In this document: piece after piece, positions 20,052 to 31,775 of the stretch
How the letters are laid out: every line of letters starts with the position of its first letter
Numbering within the stretch: position 1 is the first letter of the stretch
DNA from: Pyrenochaeta sp. MPI-SDFR-AT-0127
Lineage: Eukaryota; Ascomycota; Dothideomycetes; Pleosporales; Cucurbitariaceae
DNA: 64,000 nucleotides
Assembly (NCBI GenBank): GCA_020747015.1
Contig: JAGTJM010000049.1
Span: forward strand, 124,001 to 188,000
Direction of reading: 5' to 3'
The notes under the pieces: model-generated
Database searches by the model: none
What the model was told of the DNA's origin: nothing
What the model saw: the letters and a program-made list of their open reading frames with translations, nothing else
Program-made: the position numbers and the translations under genes

Positions 20052-22911
20052 TACTACGAAACATACCACCGCCGCTTGTACGAAAGGTAATGTCTATCAA
20101 ATAGGAATTATGAAAAGAGCTTCCACAGGTTTGGCATATTCCGGGAAGCACAAGAGGCAATTTCTCCCACGTCACAACACAGACATAATATAGGAACATA
20201 CCCGCTACAGAACTTTGAGGAAGACGCTCAATACTAGATATTAAGAAGAGGAAGAGCAACTCAAAAGCCAATGAGTAATGAGAGAGCCAATTACTAGACG
20301 GTGTTAGTGGTACACATACCGAGTTACATATAAACGTCATGCTGCATGTTTCCATTTTGAGGCCAGATCAAGATGCGCTGAAGACAATTCGGGCGAAGAA
20401 GAGACTCTAATTCTCTCGAGCTCCAGCGTACCCCACGCAATAATCGACACCCATGCAGTGAGGTCAGAGCATTTAATTCTGGCCTCAAGCATACACTAGA
20501 TACGCCGATAAATCTCTTATTCTTATGGTTATGGACCACGACGTATTGAAATTTCTTCCCATATTTCCATCTTCATGACGAGAACGTAGGTCAACGGTGC
20601 ACATTAACAAAGTATCCTTAGTATTTTGCGTCGGCTCAAGAAAACATGTAGCAAAAATGTGTGAATTGGCATATTCATGAAGAGGTACAACGTGTGTGAC
20701 TACGTGGTAGACTTTCAGGCAATCAGTATGGCTAGGGCGTTGGCATACAAGACTTGGCGCCATCTCAGCCTCTCACTCATCTATGTCTCGTTCAGAACTG
20801 TGAAATAAGCTTTGAGTCATAGCATTGGCATTGATGGCTTGGTTGTAATTAGATTTTACACTTGTCTTTCTTGTTTCGGAATGAACGCTCCTGCTACGTT
20901 GATCGTCGGCTCATAAGATTGAACATGCGATTTTGCGGACTTTAATACTATTGTGGTGTGAGCAAAGGGGTAAGCCGATAATTTCTTGTATTTCGAGAAA
21001 ATTCCGAGGCATAAACATAAATAGCTTTTCATGACATGTATTGTAATGAGGATACCCCATGTCGAAAACAATTTTCGCAACAAAATCAGCGCATTATGGC
21101 GTTGTTGTGAAGCCGACCGTGAAGCCATCACTCGGTGAAGGTTTTAACTGTGACCCATGAACAACATGTCATCCAAGGGCCATATCCAATCACATTGCCT
21201 TGTCTTGATTTGCCATCAGTCATACCTGCTCGTGTATAATGACATTCGCCACACGGTCTAGCAAAGTCACGTAATCTTACAGAAGTTCTACACCATCATT
21301 AGCGTTGTGTTTTTGCGACAAGAAGAGCATAAATGATATAAAACCTTCTTGTGAACAGGTCCAAATCTGTGTTCTCACTAGGCATGAAGTCGCCTTGGAA
21401 AAAGTCGGAAATCTAAATCTTTAGTGTCGGCAAGCCTGTCGATTGGGAGGGAATCTTTGGCTTGGTGATATATTTGAAATAATGTTCAAATATAAGACTT
21501 TACAGCGTTACGAGGCGGATGATAATATCCACTTTGATGGTTCAACCTTGAGGAGTCGTTCTACAGTGCACTTATAACTAACTTGTTATAGATGGTAGAA
21601 GATTCCGTACTTGCACCGAGTGACAAATTACCCTGCTTGTTTCAGTTCACTTCGGATACCTGATGGTAGATATGCCGGAAGCAGGAGCGTGAGTAAGGAT
21701 AGTGCGCGGCTCACTCTTTGTAGCCTGTCCATAGTTAGTCTAGTTAGGTGAGCATAACCATGTAGCCAAAGCCTCAGCTTCACATCCGCTGTGTCGATGT
21801 AATTATTCTGAAATAGCCACATTAGGCACGAAAGAGAAAGATTTCACGTTTGAGGAATATATTGACTCTCGTACAAGTAAAAACATAGTTAGCAGTGGTA
21901 CAGATTATATTCGATAGAGATGCTCTTATAAGAAGCAGCAGGCAACGTTCCTTGTCATGGTATGACAGCTTTAATAGATCTCAAACGAAGTTTGTTTACC
22001 ATGCAGCGTGCTTCTGTAAACTTCACAACTACTTGATTGTCAGGTCGTGGCAACACCCGTAGGGGATTGCGCGTTCGAAGAAAACGCATACGAGTCACGC
22101 TTCCTGTTACCTTCCAACTTAATACTTCACATTACCTCTTGCTCTCTTTTTTGGGCAGCGCTTATTAAACTAGTAGCTGACCGTCGCTTATTGTATCAGA
22201 AGATAGCACCGCTATAGCAAGCCTGGTGAGCACAATTGAGGATGAAATGATCATGGCAGTTGATGGTACGTTGTCAGTGAGTTGTCTCAGCAAAGCCTCA
22301 TAATCGTCCAAATATATGTGTATATTAAGGGTCATGCTTTTCGGTATTAAGCATGTGGAATTTCTTCTGTCAACGGTGCAATTTGCTACCAGAGTCCGCC
22401 AAAGTCAATCGTCGATGCCATCTGTAAGCTAGTTTGCCAAAGAAGACTCTTACTTCTTGGCAGGAACACTGTAACACAGGGCTTCTGGTACGACTTGCAC
22501 GACAACATCAAGGACGCTACTGCCCTGGCTTTTTGAAATTATACAAGGAATCAGGCTTGCATTCGTGTAGTCTTGATTAGGTGTAGAGCTCTGTGTAGAT
22601 TTGAATGTATCCATGTAGATTTCTCCAGCGTCTGCCAAGTCGAGGCAGATGAGGATCGCATTTGTGGTGCAAATGGACAACCTTCTCGCCTATGCCACTG
22701 CCCAAACGATCCAACGAATGCCTAGGTACGGCCTGCATAGGCTTTTGCTCAACAAAACCCAGGGATGAAGCATTTGTTGAATTGGCCTTTTGCTCACTGA
22801 ACAAGATCGAGAGTTTTCGGGTTGAGGAATCCTTCAAGCTGCAGCGAGACACAAAGTTGCATGCCAAACTCGACTATTGGGACATGGTCGCTCGTCTGGT
22901 GTCTCTTTCTG
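20052..22911. other. 2.9 kb gene-poor stretch
   Basis: No ORF with family features or credible splice structure on either strand. Base composition is visibly A/T-richer than the flanking genes. I see no transposon terminal repeats and no recognisable transposase or reverse transcriptase fragment. It may be degenerate sequence or unrecognised non-coding RNA. Confidence 0.4.
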
Positions 22912-23165
22912 TCACTTTTTGCCTTTGTCGACAGTCAGAATCCTGGGCAGAGCTTGTTTCAGTTCCTCTCTATCTTCTTCGGTTGGTGTGATCCCAAGGT
23001 TCTCCTCTATTTTGTCGGACAGGTATAGGCCGGCGCCGGCATATGCCATGATACCAACCCCGATCATGATCCGAGTGCGGGGCGAGTTGCTTTTGAACCA
23101 CCTGCATAACAGTCAGCTGAGAAGGGCAAAAGCCATGGAGGGAACACGTACCGCCAGACGACCAT
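22912..23165 (-). CDS. 67-residue single-pass membrane protein
   Basis: Two exons on the minus strand: a 14-nt first exon 23165-23152 (MVVWR) and 23101-22912. The intron is 50 nt (donor gtacgt, acceptor atgcag, with a CTGAC-like branch site). The product starts with a basic, aromatic segment (VVWRWFKSNSPRTR) and then has one hydrophobic helix (IMIGVGIMAYAGAGLYL). It ends in a charged tail with NLGITPTEEDREELKQ. The clean frame, splice signals and composition argue for a real conserved fungal gene. The basic start plus helix would suit a mitochondrial or ER tail or signal anchor. I recognise the type but cannot name its function. It diverges from the mannosidase gene 346 bp away. Confidence 0.72.
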
Positions 23166-23511
23166 GGTGAGGTTCAATGTATGCTTGTGGTGTCGAAAAG
23201 GTTCGAGGACGGCGACGCGGAGAATTCAAGATGCCAAGCAAGACAACCATCGGACTTGGACCTCCAAATAGCACAGCCAGCGGTCAAGACACACCTGGCT
23301 GACCTTGGACCTTCCACGAAGCTTCAAGTAAGCCGTTCACACCTTCTACATACCTCCTAGTCCTGACAGCACCCGAGCAGAATGACATGGGAGCTCTGAA
23401 ACCTCCGCTTCAACCTCCGCATCTCCGCACCGTGTGAACAGATGCGCCCGCTGCCACCACCCGCTGACTGATGCCCCCCGCACGCAACTGGCGCTCCACC
23501 AGCCTTCAAAC

Positions 23512-25212
23512 ATGCCCGGCTTCCGCCGCTGGAGCAAGTCGAAATTCGAAAGGAACCCCGAATCCTCGTTCAAGCTCCTCGCTGCGGTCCTCGTCATCAC
23601 GCTCTACCTGATCATCAAAGAGTTCCAGCACCCCACCGTTCGAATACAACGTGGCCCTGCGTTCAGTGCGCAGATACAGCACACGCAATGGAACGGCACG
23701 GGCAAAGCTCAGGAAACCAGGGCCAAGAGCGTGCGAGATGCGATGAAGTACACCTTTTGGAAGTACAGAGAGAATGCCTGGGGCTGCGATGACATCCTGC
23801 CCGTGTCGGGAGGGAACTCGACGTCCAGAAATGGCTGGGGAGCCTTCATTGTCGACTCAGCGAGCACACTCGCGCTCATGGAATTGTGGGATGAGCTGGC
23901 ACACTCGGTGGAGCACATCCTGGCGGTGGATTTCACTGATGCCAATGGCCTTGTGGACCCATTCGAGACGACAATACGCTATTTGGGTGGGCTGCTGTCA
24001 CTTGTGGAGCTGTACGATGTTGGCCTTATACCCGAAGACATACTGCACGACGAGGCACGCGACCTTATCCTTGAGCATGCAATTACGCTGGCGCAAAAGC
24101 TTGCTCCTGCTTATCACACACCGACGGGAATGCCATGGCCGCGTGTCGATTTTGATACAGAACAAGGGGAGCCAGACTCTTCCTTTGTCTTCCACAATGA
24201 TCCCGACAAGCGAGAGTACGATCATCCGGTTATAGGTCCCGCGCGAACCGGCTCCTCTATCCTCGAGAACCGCGTCTTGACCAGATTGACTGGAGACGCA
24301 ATCTACGTGAAGAATTCCACCTTGGCATGGGCGCCTCTCGTATGGTCGAAATGGATAACACCATGGGCGGGAATGGTCGACGCACCCATTGACATAATGA
24401 CTGGAGCCCCTGTAGGTCGCTCAAGACATTGGGACGGTGGGCACGATTCGTTCTACGAGTACCTCCTTAAGATGACTCTTCTAGCCCCACCATCCGATCC
24501 TTATCTCAACGTCTATAAGAAGCGCTTCCTAGATGCCGCATATTCTCTCCGTAAACACCTCAGCTCCCGCTCTGCCCCAGCTCCTGAACACCTCATGCAA
24601 CACCTGTTTATTGGCCGGCAAAATGACAAGCAATATGAAAACCGGCAATCACACCTTGCTTGCTTCGCGCCAGGCACCATTCTTCTTGCCTCCAAAGCCT
24701 ATGATCAACCGAATCTCCGCACCTTCGCTCTCGCGCTTCTTGAAGGCTGCCGCCACACATACACTTCCACGCCCACAAAAATTGGACCTGAAACATGGTC
24801 TTGGGTCCCAAAATTCAGCTATGAGGACCCTTTGCTTCTCCCCGAGACCGAGCGCCAGAGGAATGAAGCACTCAGCAGCGGGTTTTGGAGCACAGAACCA
24901 CAGTACAAAGGCCGGCCTGAATACGTCGAAAGTCTATTCTACGCGTGGCGCATCACGGGCGAACAAAGGTATAGGGAATGGGCGTGGGAGGCGTTTGCAG
25001 CTCTGGAAGAGCATTGCAAAGCGCCGTTCGGATATGCGCAACTAACGGATGTGTACAACACGGGAGATGGCAAGTGGATCGACATGCAAGAAAGCTTTTG
25101 GGGAGCAGAGACATTGAAGTACCTCTGGCTAACATTTGCGGATGTCGAGGTTGCGAGTCTAGATAATTGGGTGTTCAGCACCGAAGGGCACGTATTCAGG
25201 ATGATTAGATGA
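23512..25212 (+). CDS. GH47 alpha-mannosidase (class I, type II membrane protein)
   Basis: A single exon of 566 aa from ATG 23512. The frame is open upstream but that stretch has no ATG. A short cytosolic tail precedes a signal anchor (about 20-37, FKLLAAVLVITLYLIIKEF) and a lumenal (alpha/alpha)7 catalytic domain. Family marks are WGAFIVDSASTLALM (variant of the usual LGG motif), GGLLSLVELYD, the conserved DGGHDSFYEYLLKM, GRPEYVESLFYAWR with the catalytic Glu, and the terminal VFSTEGHVF whose Thr-Glu coordinates calcium. Such enzymes trim alpha-1,2-linked mannose from N-glycans in the ER and Golgi. The sequence looks diverged from standard secreted fungal 1,2-mannosidases, so an EDEM- or Mnl-like or specialised Golgi role is possible. 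Confidence 0.92.
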   Translation: MPGFRRWSKSKFERNPESSFKLLAAVLVITLYLIIKEFQHPTVRIQRGPAFSAQIQHTQWNGTGKAQETRAKSVRDAMKYTFWKYRENAWGCDDILPVSGGNSTSRNGWGAFIVDSASTLALMELWDELAHSVEHILAVDFTDANGLVDPFETTIRYLGGLLSLVELYDVGLIPEDILHDEARDLILEHAITLAQKLAPAYHTPTGMPWPRVDFDTEQGEPDSSFVFHNDPDKREYDHPVIGPARTGSSILENRVLTRLTGDAIYVKNSTLAWAPLVWSKWITPWAGMVDAPIDIMTGAPVGRSRHWDGGHDSFYEYLLKMTLLAPPSDPYLNVYKKRFLDAAYSLRKHLSSRSAPAPEHLMQHLFIGRQNDKQYENRQSHLACFAPGTILLASKAYDQPNLRTFALALLEGCRHTYTSTPTKIGPETWSWVPKFSYEDPLLLPETERQRNEALSSGFWSTEPQYKGRPEYVESLFYAWRITGEQRYREWAWEAFAALEEHCKAPFGYAQLTDVYNTGDGKWIDMQESFWGAETLKYLWLTFADVEVASLDNWVFSTEGHVFRMIR

Positions 25213-25729
25213 AGAGCTTGCATAAGATCGACGAATGTAAAACGATCTTCGAGGTTGACGCAGACAACAAGGAGCAAGCAAAAGTTATATGCCACGACAC
25301 CAAGGGGCAGCGCCAATTTTTACGGTCAGCAGCCATTGAGTAACAAACTAAACAGCGCAAAAGTAGTCAGGGGATTTGAAAATGAGTGTTAGTAAAACAG
25401 CACGGCGCAATGATACCCACACTCTGATTCACATCAAATATATAACTAGTACCTATGGTGTACAGTACATGTCTCCATCTTACGATTCTTCAAGACTTTA
25501 CCCCTTTCTCTTTTTTTCCACTGAAGCATCAAAGATGCTGAGATTGAGTTTCATATCAACATTGCTGAATGTGACATTGCAATCTGGGTACTAGAATTAC
25601 TAGCTATGGGCAAGCAGAACATTTGGAACAAGACTATTTGCCTAAAATATAAGTGCAACTTTCAAATATTGGAAATAGCTTTCGATATACTGGAAATTCT
25701 AGCTATCATTGCTCATTCTCTATTCGCAT

Positions 25730-25912
25730 CTAATCCCCACCACCGCCACCACCATCTCCCCCAAAGAATCCCCCACCACCCGAGTGACCACCATGGTTTC
25801 CGTCATCGCCGCCATAGTAGCCTCCTCCTGCTCCTCCACTAGTCCCACTGTCGCCATGATTGCGGCGCTTGGTGCTGTTCTCGCTAGACGTCTGGGAGAA
25901 ACATGACCCCAT
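25730..25912 (-). CDS. small glycine-rich protein with N-myristoylation/palmitoylation-type start (copy 1)
   Basis: 60 aa on the minus strand from ATG 25912. It begins MGSCFSQ, an N-myristoylation consensus (Gly2, Ser6) with Cys4 available for palmitoylation. A polar, basic stretch (SSENSTKRRNHGD) follows. The rest is almost only Gly with Tyr, His, Phe and Asp, ending GGDGGGGGGD. No intron is needed. A similarly built gene lies 0.6 kb upstream on the same strand, which argues both are real rather than chance glycine-codon ORFs. Likely anchored on the inner face of a membrane; function unknown. Confidence 0.6.
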   Translation of the reverse strand: MGSCFSQTSSENSTKRRNHGDSGTSGGAGGGYYGGDDGNHGGHSGGGGFFGGDGGGGGGD

Positions 25913-26508
25913 CGTGGTGTTTGTAAGAATGAGATGATACAAATGGAGAGTTTTTTAATATGCGAATTGCGAGAGCTGATTATCAAATGCTCCCAAAAGC
26001 GATTTAACTTGATGTTTGTAAATTGTGTTTTATTAATTCTGAACCTTGAGAATTAAGAAGTGAGAGGTATTGCGGTCTAGACGATAGGAGGAAGAAAGTC
26101 GAGAGTAGTCTTTATATTGTGACTCACCTAAAAATGTGGTGGGGAGAGGGGAGGGGGATGCTCACGGCAGCGGTGGCTGTGCAAGGCTGACATAGTCATT
26201 CATAGCGCTGACTTGGATCTACGCTTTTTAGACCACATATTTCCAGATTCAACGTAATAAATAATCGGAAACCTATCTGGTTGTGTGTGATTCATCAAAA
26301 CATGATCCCAAACGACTAATACCTTTAACTTCATGAAATCACCCTACATGCAAATTGGGAACCAGAATACTTGATAAGAACTAGCAAACCATAAGCGAAG
26401 ACGGCTCGAACAAAAAAGGAAGCTATGGAACTGAAACTCATGTCATGAATGTACCGTATCTCACCAATGGTATCCGTCTGGTCCACTTCCTTTGCCTAGA
26501 TCTGAAGT

Positions 26509-26697
26509 TCAACAACCACCACCGCCACCGCCAGAATCTCCTCCGTAGCCGCCACCATCACCACCGTACGTGTGATGACCCCCAGAATGATGTCCGGCGC
26601 CAGAGCCACCTGCTTCCATGACAGCTGGGGTATAGCCCATCTTCGCTGCTGACGCACCGGGATCTGCATCGTCCGCTTTGCTTGACATGCAGCCCAT
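26509..26697 (-). CDS. small glycine-rich protein with N-myristoylation/palmitoylation-type start (copy 2)
   Basis: 62 aa on the minus strand from ATG 26697. It begins MGCMSSK: Gly2, Cys3 and Ser6 form a classic dual-acylation start (myristate plus palmitate), as in Src-type or G-alpha proteins. A short segment with KADDADPGASAAKMGYTPAVMEAG follows in part, then a Gly/His/Tyr/Asp-rich tail (GGHHTYGGDGGGYGGD) ending in Cys. It shares layout with the copy at 25730-25912. Function unknown; a membrane-tethered, low-complexity stress or wall protein is a guess only. Confidence 0.62.
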   Translation of the reverse strand: MGCMSSKADDADPGASAAKMGYTPAVMEAGGSGAGHHSGGHHTYGGDGGGYGGDSGGGGGGC

Positions 26698-27660
26698 GGT
26701 TGGCGATGCGTTGGAACAAGGTAAGACTGAGCAAGCCTAGTACGTCGGTTACTTGTCGCTCGACTGCTAGCCTCGTATGAGAGACCAAGTTCAAGCTGAT
26801 GATATTTGTGTATGAAATGACCCTATACAGATGGTGAATGTTGGTAGGCGAGCTTTCAAAAGGCGAGCTTACAGGTCACGGGGTAATTGCTGGTGCGATG
26901 GATAATGATTTGGAAAGATTGTGGAAAAGAAAAACTAGAGTAAACTCTTATCTCTTTGATTTTGCCTATGGTGTTGAGGCTGTGTAGACCCGGTGAGGTC
27001 AAGTGATACTGCCTCACGTCGATGGCTTGAGCCTAAACCACACTAGTGATGAGCTTAACGCGGGGAAGCTCGGCGCTTTTCAAGTTTGGGACAAAGTTGG
27101 GACGTAACGATTGAAAGAAACGAAATGTAAAAGAGGTCTTGGAATGTGATCGACTTGACCAGGTGTTCCATTATATACTGACTTATAATTGAAGAAAGGG
27201 CAAAGTAGTATCACCGCAAAAAAACGAAACAGTCTCAAGACCTAGAAAGCTCCAAACAAATGCTTGGTACATTACGTTACATGCTCAATGTGGTGTTGCA
27301 GCGCTGTGCGTCTGCGGAGTCTGCCTTTCGGTGCGCCTTGGGTAGAGTACAAGTGGGTCGAGCCTCGCTGATTGGGCTAATTCTACGAACTCGCTCGAAA
27401 GTATTTACTGTGGCGATTTGTCAGATTCCGCATGGTTGCCGCAACTTGATTACCATACCTTCAAGGTAAGACAGTCCGTATAGCTAATGGTGTGATCCGG
27501 CTTCTCAACCCGCCATTGTTACCAGCACAGCGGTAAGGCGTACCTATCTCTGAATTGTTTGGTTTTGGTGCATGCAGTTGGCAAAGGTCAACCTCGGAGC
27601 CTGCCTCGCCGTTTCTAGTTTTAAACATGATTTGTCTTGAAAAGCCCCAACGCGATAGCA
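26698..27660. other. intergenic, no gene seen
   Basis: About 1 kb holding the promoter of the copy-2 glycine-rich gene and the 3' flank of the Zn2Cys6 gene. Short ORFs only. Confidence 0.4.
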
Positions 27661-29686
27661 TCACACAGTCCCCATTAGAAACCGCCAATGGAACTCATGG
27701 CTACTCATGTCAAGTGAAGGGTTCGCATTCCACGAGCTTGGGAGCTTTTCCGCTCCATTCATCATGCCATTAGGTATTGGTAATGGTGAATCTTGCAGCA
27801 GTGACACTGTGCGTCCGGAACCTGTGGCAAGCTCGAACGTGCTACCAGTGGGACTTCCTCGGCCAGGTGGAATGCGTAACGTTGTCCCCATGATTGTTGT
27901 GATGCGACGAAAACGTTCAAATACATCTTCATTGTTCTCTTGATTGTCGCGGTGGCGAGGCATTTGTGACGCAATCTGATCACGGAAGTAATCGAATGAC
28001 TTGGCGATCTGAAGCTCAGTGGGATCCCACCCGGCCATTGGGGAAGAATGCAATGCTAATTTGCTCAAGCTAGTCGTTATCGAGACGAGGTTGAGCCAGT
28101 CGATCAAGGAGAGTAAATTAAATTGGCTTGATGGAAGCTTAATACTGTTATCAAGAAACTGTTCGATCGACCGAAGGCAGTTGACACGCAGCGACAGCTG
28201 GAAGCCAGCTGCCCAAGGTGTGTCGTCCCGATCTGAAAGCTTGGCGAAGGCAGCAGTCTTGTATAGATACACTCGAGCAGCAAGCTGTAACCACTGTAGC
28301 ATTTCTTGGTAAATGTTAGTAATGACCTCGGTTGGAAATGAAATTTATCTTACTGAAGTCGCTTGCTTGAAGTTTGGAAGCAAGCCGAATATTTTCCCAT
28401 TTATCACTCAACCGTTTAACTTGTGAGCGAGCGACCAAAGCCTGCTCAGGTTGATTACAGAAAGTTTCGTCGACGTCCTCCATATACTGGCAGACGTCAA
28501 TTAATATGGGAAGCATAGCGTCTGATTTGATTCCCCAAGTCGAAGCTAACTCTGTCGCATAGCTGCGGAGTGTGCTTGAGTATGACATGCATCGTGCCTT
28601 GCCTGGTTCCATCAAAGCAATGTTGGTTGTCAAATAGTAGCATCCCAGATAAGCCCGCTTCGCTTCCCTAACTCTTGAGTCATCTTTCTGTGATGGGCTT
28701 CTCATAGTCGTCGAAATGTTGTCTAAACCAAGATCATTCGCGATACCCACGCACAGCTGAAGTAACATGGGAACAGAGACAGCATGAGCATCCATGTACC
28801 GGTGATGCCAAGCAATAAAGATCAGCAGCCCTTGGAACAAGTCCAAGCTCTTCTCTCCATTCATGATCTTGACCATGACCATCTTTCTGAACTCACGGCT
28901 CAGTGTTGACTGCAAGTGCATCGAGTCGTAAGATGCAACTGTCAGCACGGCAAACATCAGCATCGGGCGGTTCTGGACAAGGCCTTGACAAGAGCAATCA
29001 TTCGGCAAGGCTACGAATGGAAAGAAGTCAACCATACTCCGGTAGCTATCAACTAACATCTGCATATGTATTAGGCTAATTGATCGTATAAGAGGATCCA
29101 GTCGCCCAAGACAGGATAACGTGTCATTCATAGATTCCCAGAAGGACAGAGGGTTTTCAGAATTGGGTCCAAGGGCTGGAAGGATTGGCGTTTTGGGAAT
29201 TGACGACGCAGAAGCTGGTGGGGCGGGAGTCAATGCTGGTGTTTGCCGAGAGATCTCTGGCAGCTGTGAAGGAAGGGCAGTAACCGAGGGCAAGGAAGTC
29301 TGGGGCGGAGACGGTGCCATTGTCGCAACTATAGCAGACAACTTGTCCAGTTTTCTGTCAAAGTCGCGCATTCTATGAGGCCCTGGGCCATCGTTTCTGA
29401 TTTTGGCGGGTCTTCTGCGCGCAACATGTTCGATACATTCGACCCGGGCTTTCTGACACCTAGAGCACGTGTTAACCCGCGTGTAGTAGCAATACATACG
29501 ATGAATGTACCTTTGGCAGATACCAGCGGTCTCTGAAGGAACGCATCGTACTTTGTGCTTCCGACACCTTTCGCATGCAAATGCGTTGCCGGTTCTTCCT
29601 TCTCTTGCCTCCATCGTGAGAATGGAGCTGGCAGGTACGGGAGATCTGGGAAGCCTTTCGGTCCCCGCAGCCTGATGCACGCTCAT
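27661..29686 (-). CDS. Zn2Cys6 fungal transcription factor
   Basis: Three exons on the minus strand, 29686-29511, 29459-28354 and 28304-27661, give 641 aa. The first intron (51 nt) lies inside the zinc cluster. Splicing creates C38-x2-C41-x6-C48-x8-C57-x2-C60-x6-C67, a canonical binuclear cluster, followed by a basic RRRPAKIRND linker. A Pro/Ser/Thr-rich segment precedes a mostly helical middle region resembling the fungal-specific regulator domain (DSYRSMVDFFPFVALP, DLFQGLLIFIAWHHRYMD, LQLCVGIANDLGLD, REAKRAYLGCYYLTTNIA). The start at ATG 29686 is a choice; ATG 29614 also keeps the cluster. It likely binds CGG-type sites in the nucleus. Neighbouring targets cannot be told from sequence; the isochorismatase gene starts 461 bp away in the opposite direction. 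Confidence 0.9.
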
Positions 29687-30147
29687 GTGGGGAAGTCCGA
29701 TCGCCGAGGGCTCGGGTTGAGCTTCAGGGTGTGAATGAGACCGGGGCAATGCAAAACGGACGCACCAAGTGTCAACACCACGCTGCTGGGCCGAGTCGCA
29801 ATGCCGGGGGACGTCTCATTGTAGCGTATTCCATGCGAATACATGCAAGACGAGGTTCCCATGTGGCGGTGCCTCGAATAAAATCGCCGATACCTCGGGT
29901 ATCCGGTCGGTAGATTGATCGTCCGGAGGTTGCACCTGGCGGATGTTTGCAGCCGCCAGAGCCGCCGTCTCAACGGCCGACATACTGCTCCGACTGGAGC
30001 GTTGCTCTGTCCGTCTGCTATGCACACCTGCACGCGCAGCAGATTGTAGGTGGTGGTGTTGGATCCACAGTGTCGCCATGACATGGGGTAGGGTGCTAAC
30101 TCCTCGCTCTTGACCGCGCTTGATCTTTAGCCCGGAACATCGATATC

Positions 30148-30866
30148 ATGAGCCTGAACGACCACGGCGACCACGACAGCTACGTGAAGTCCGGCTTCGC
30201 GGGCAGAATAGGATGGGGAAGTAGGCCCGCGCTGCTGCTTGTTGACGTTTGCAATGCGTATTGGAGTCAGGACAGCCCGTTAGATACCAGCTCGAACCCT
30301 GCCTCTGCAGCTGCACCAGCCTCAATCGCAAGACTCGTCGCTGCTGCTCGCCAAGGGGGGACGCCATTGGTCTGGACCAGAGTTGAATACACCGAGCCGG
30401 ACATGTCAGATGCGGGAGTCTTCTTCTGCAAAGCACCTCTGTTGAAGGTTTTCCAGAAGGGCAACGAAACAGGGCTGGAGAGCTGGGTTCCAGGGCTGGA
30501 GCCCAAGGAGGGCGAACTCGTCCTTTCCAAGCGCTACCCAAGCGCCTTCTTTGCAACGGACCTCAGCACACGACTCCAACTCAAGGGTATTGATACGCTG
30601 GTAATATGTGGTGTCAGTACAAGCGGCTGTGTGCGTGCGAGCACCCTCGACGCCATGTGCCTTGGATACCGACCAATGGTACGCTACGTGGCGTGCGATT
30701 AGTCGTTTCGCATATCTCTAATTGTTACTACTAGGTTGTTAGCGAAGCTTGCGGCGACAGATCGCCCGCTGTTCATGACGCAAATATCTTTGACATGAAT
30801 GCGAAGATGGCCGACGTGGTGCCAGAATGTGAAGCAATGGAGAGATTGAAGGCTGGTTGGAAGTAA
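30148..30866 (+). CDS. isochorismatase-family cysteine hydrolase
   Basis: Two exons, 30148-30678 and 30735-30866, give 220 aa. The intron (gtacgc to tactag, 56 nt) restores PM-VVSEACGDRSP in frame. The catalytic triad is visible: Asp in ALLLVDVCNAYW, Lys in LVLSKRYPSAFF, and Cys in ICGVSTSGCVRAST. The C-terminus has the expected ACGDRSPAVHDANIFDMNAKMADV. The closest known types are N-carbamoylsarcosine amidase, nicotinamidase-like and ureidoacrylate-like amidohydrolases, which split a C-N bond of a small carbamoyl or amide compound in the cytosol. The exact substrate cannot be chosen. It is divergent from the Zn2Cys6 gene, which could be its regulator. Confidence 0.9.
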
Positions 30867-31358
30867 TCGCTTTGGAAGCCGCCCCAACCAACGACCGTGG
30901 TATGACCGACAACGAAGTCACTGCACTACTCCTGCCTTCATAGAGCCGCTCCAAACAAAAGTTGAATGACAGACCCCTTGGCGTATAGTTGGAGTCCTGC
31001 TTGATGCCAACTCTTTCGAACCGAGGAGTTAGAATATGGTGTCCTGTTCATTCTTGAAGGATCACACAGACATTGTTCAGGATACTGGACATTTCTACGA
31101 TTTCTTAATGCCCGATTCGTTCCCAGTTCGCTATCTCGCCTGCTAGAAGTGGACTGATCTTAACTTATAGCATGTTCAAGTGGGTGTCATACGTTCCTAT
31201 TTGAAGCTTGATGGAGAGAAAGGAAAGTTGAATGACATTCAATTTCAAAAGCCCTTCGTCGGTTTTCAAATTTTGAAGTGTTTTCATGACATTCAGGACA
31301 AAAAGGTTTCGATTGATACAATCTTGAAAACTTTTTTTTAGTTTAGCTTGTGAGTCAA

Positions 31359-31775
31359 TTACTCATCTATTGTGGAGCATATATGTTTCAGGGTGCACGA
31401 TAGCTCTTCTCGTTTTATCCGGCGTGATGAATCATACAAGCCTCTTATGATGGTGGCCAAGTCGACGAGGTTGTTCACCTTCAATCTCCTCATCTGCGGA
31501 CACAATAAAGAAAGGCTTTGCACTACTGTATTCCAGAGCTGTCTAGCCACAGACGCTTCATCCCTGAATCTAAAAACATATGAGAGTAGAGTAAAGAGTG
31601 AAGAGGGGAGGGACGAAGCGGGTACAAGTTGCTCCTTTAGCTTCTCGGGAAGGCCATAATATATTGTGAAGAGGGTGGCCACTATTTTGCTCAAACGGCT
31701 AAGTGAAGGTGGGAAGCAATTCATTTGTAGCTCTAGCAGCTCTTCATACTTCAGTGCTGACCAAACCTCGGACAT
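31359..31775 (-). CDS. orphan ORF of 138 aa, unknown
   Basis: Intact minus-strand ORF from ATG 31775. Leu/Ser-rich, mostly helical in prediction by eye, no signal peptide and no recognised motif. The surrounding 30.9-32.2 kb stretch has no other gene candidate and is A/T-richer. It could be a young gene, one exon of a larger gene, or a fragment of a decayed regulator. Low confidence that it is expressed. Confidence 0.35.
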   Translation of the reverse strand: MSEVWSALKYEELLELQMNCFPPSLSRLSKIVATLFTIYYGLPEKLKEQLVPASSLPSSLFTLLSYVFRFRDEASVARQLWNTVVQSLSLLCPQMRRLKVNNLVDLATIIRGLYDSSRRIKREELSCTLKHICSTIDE

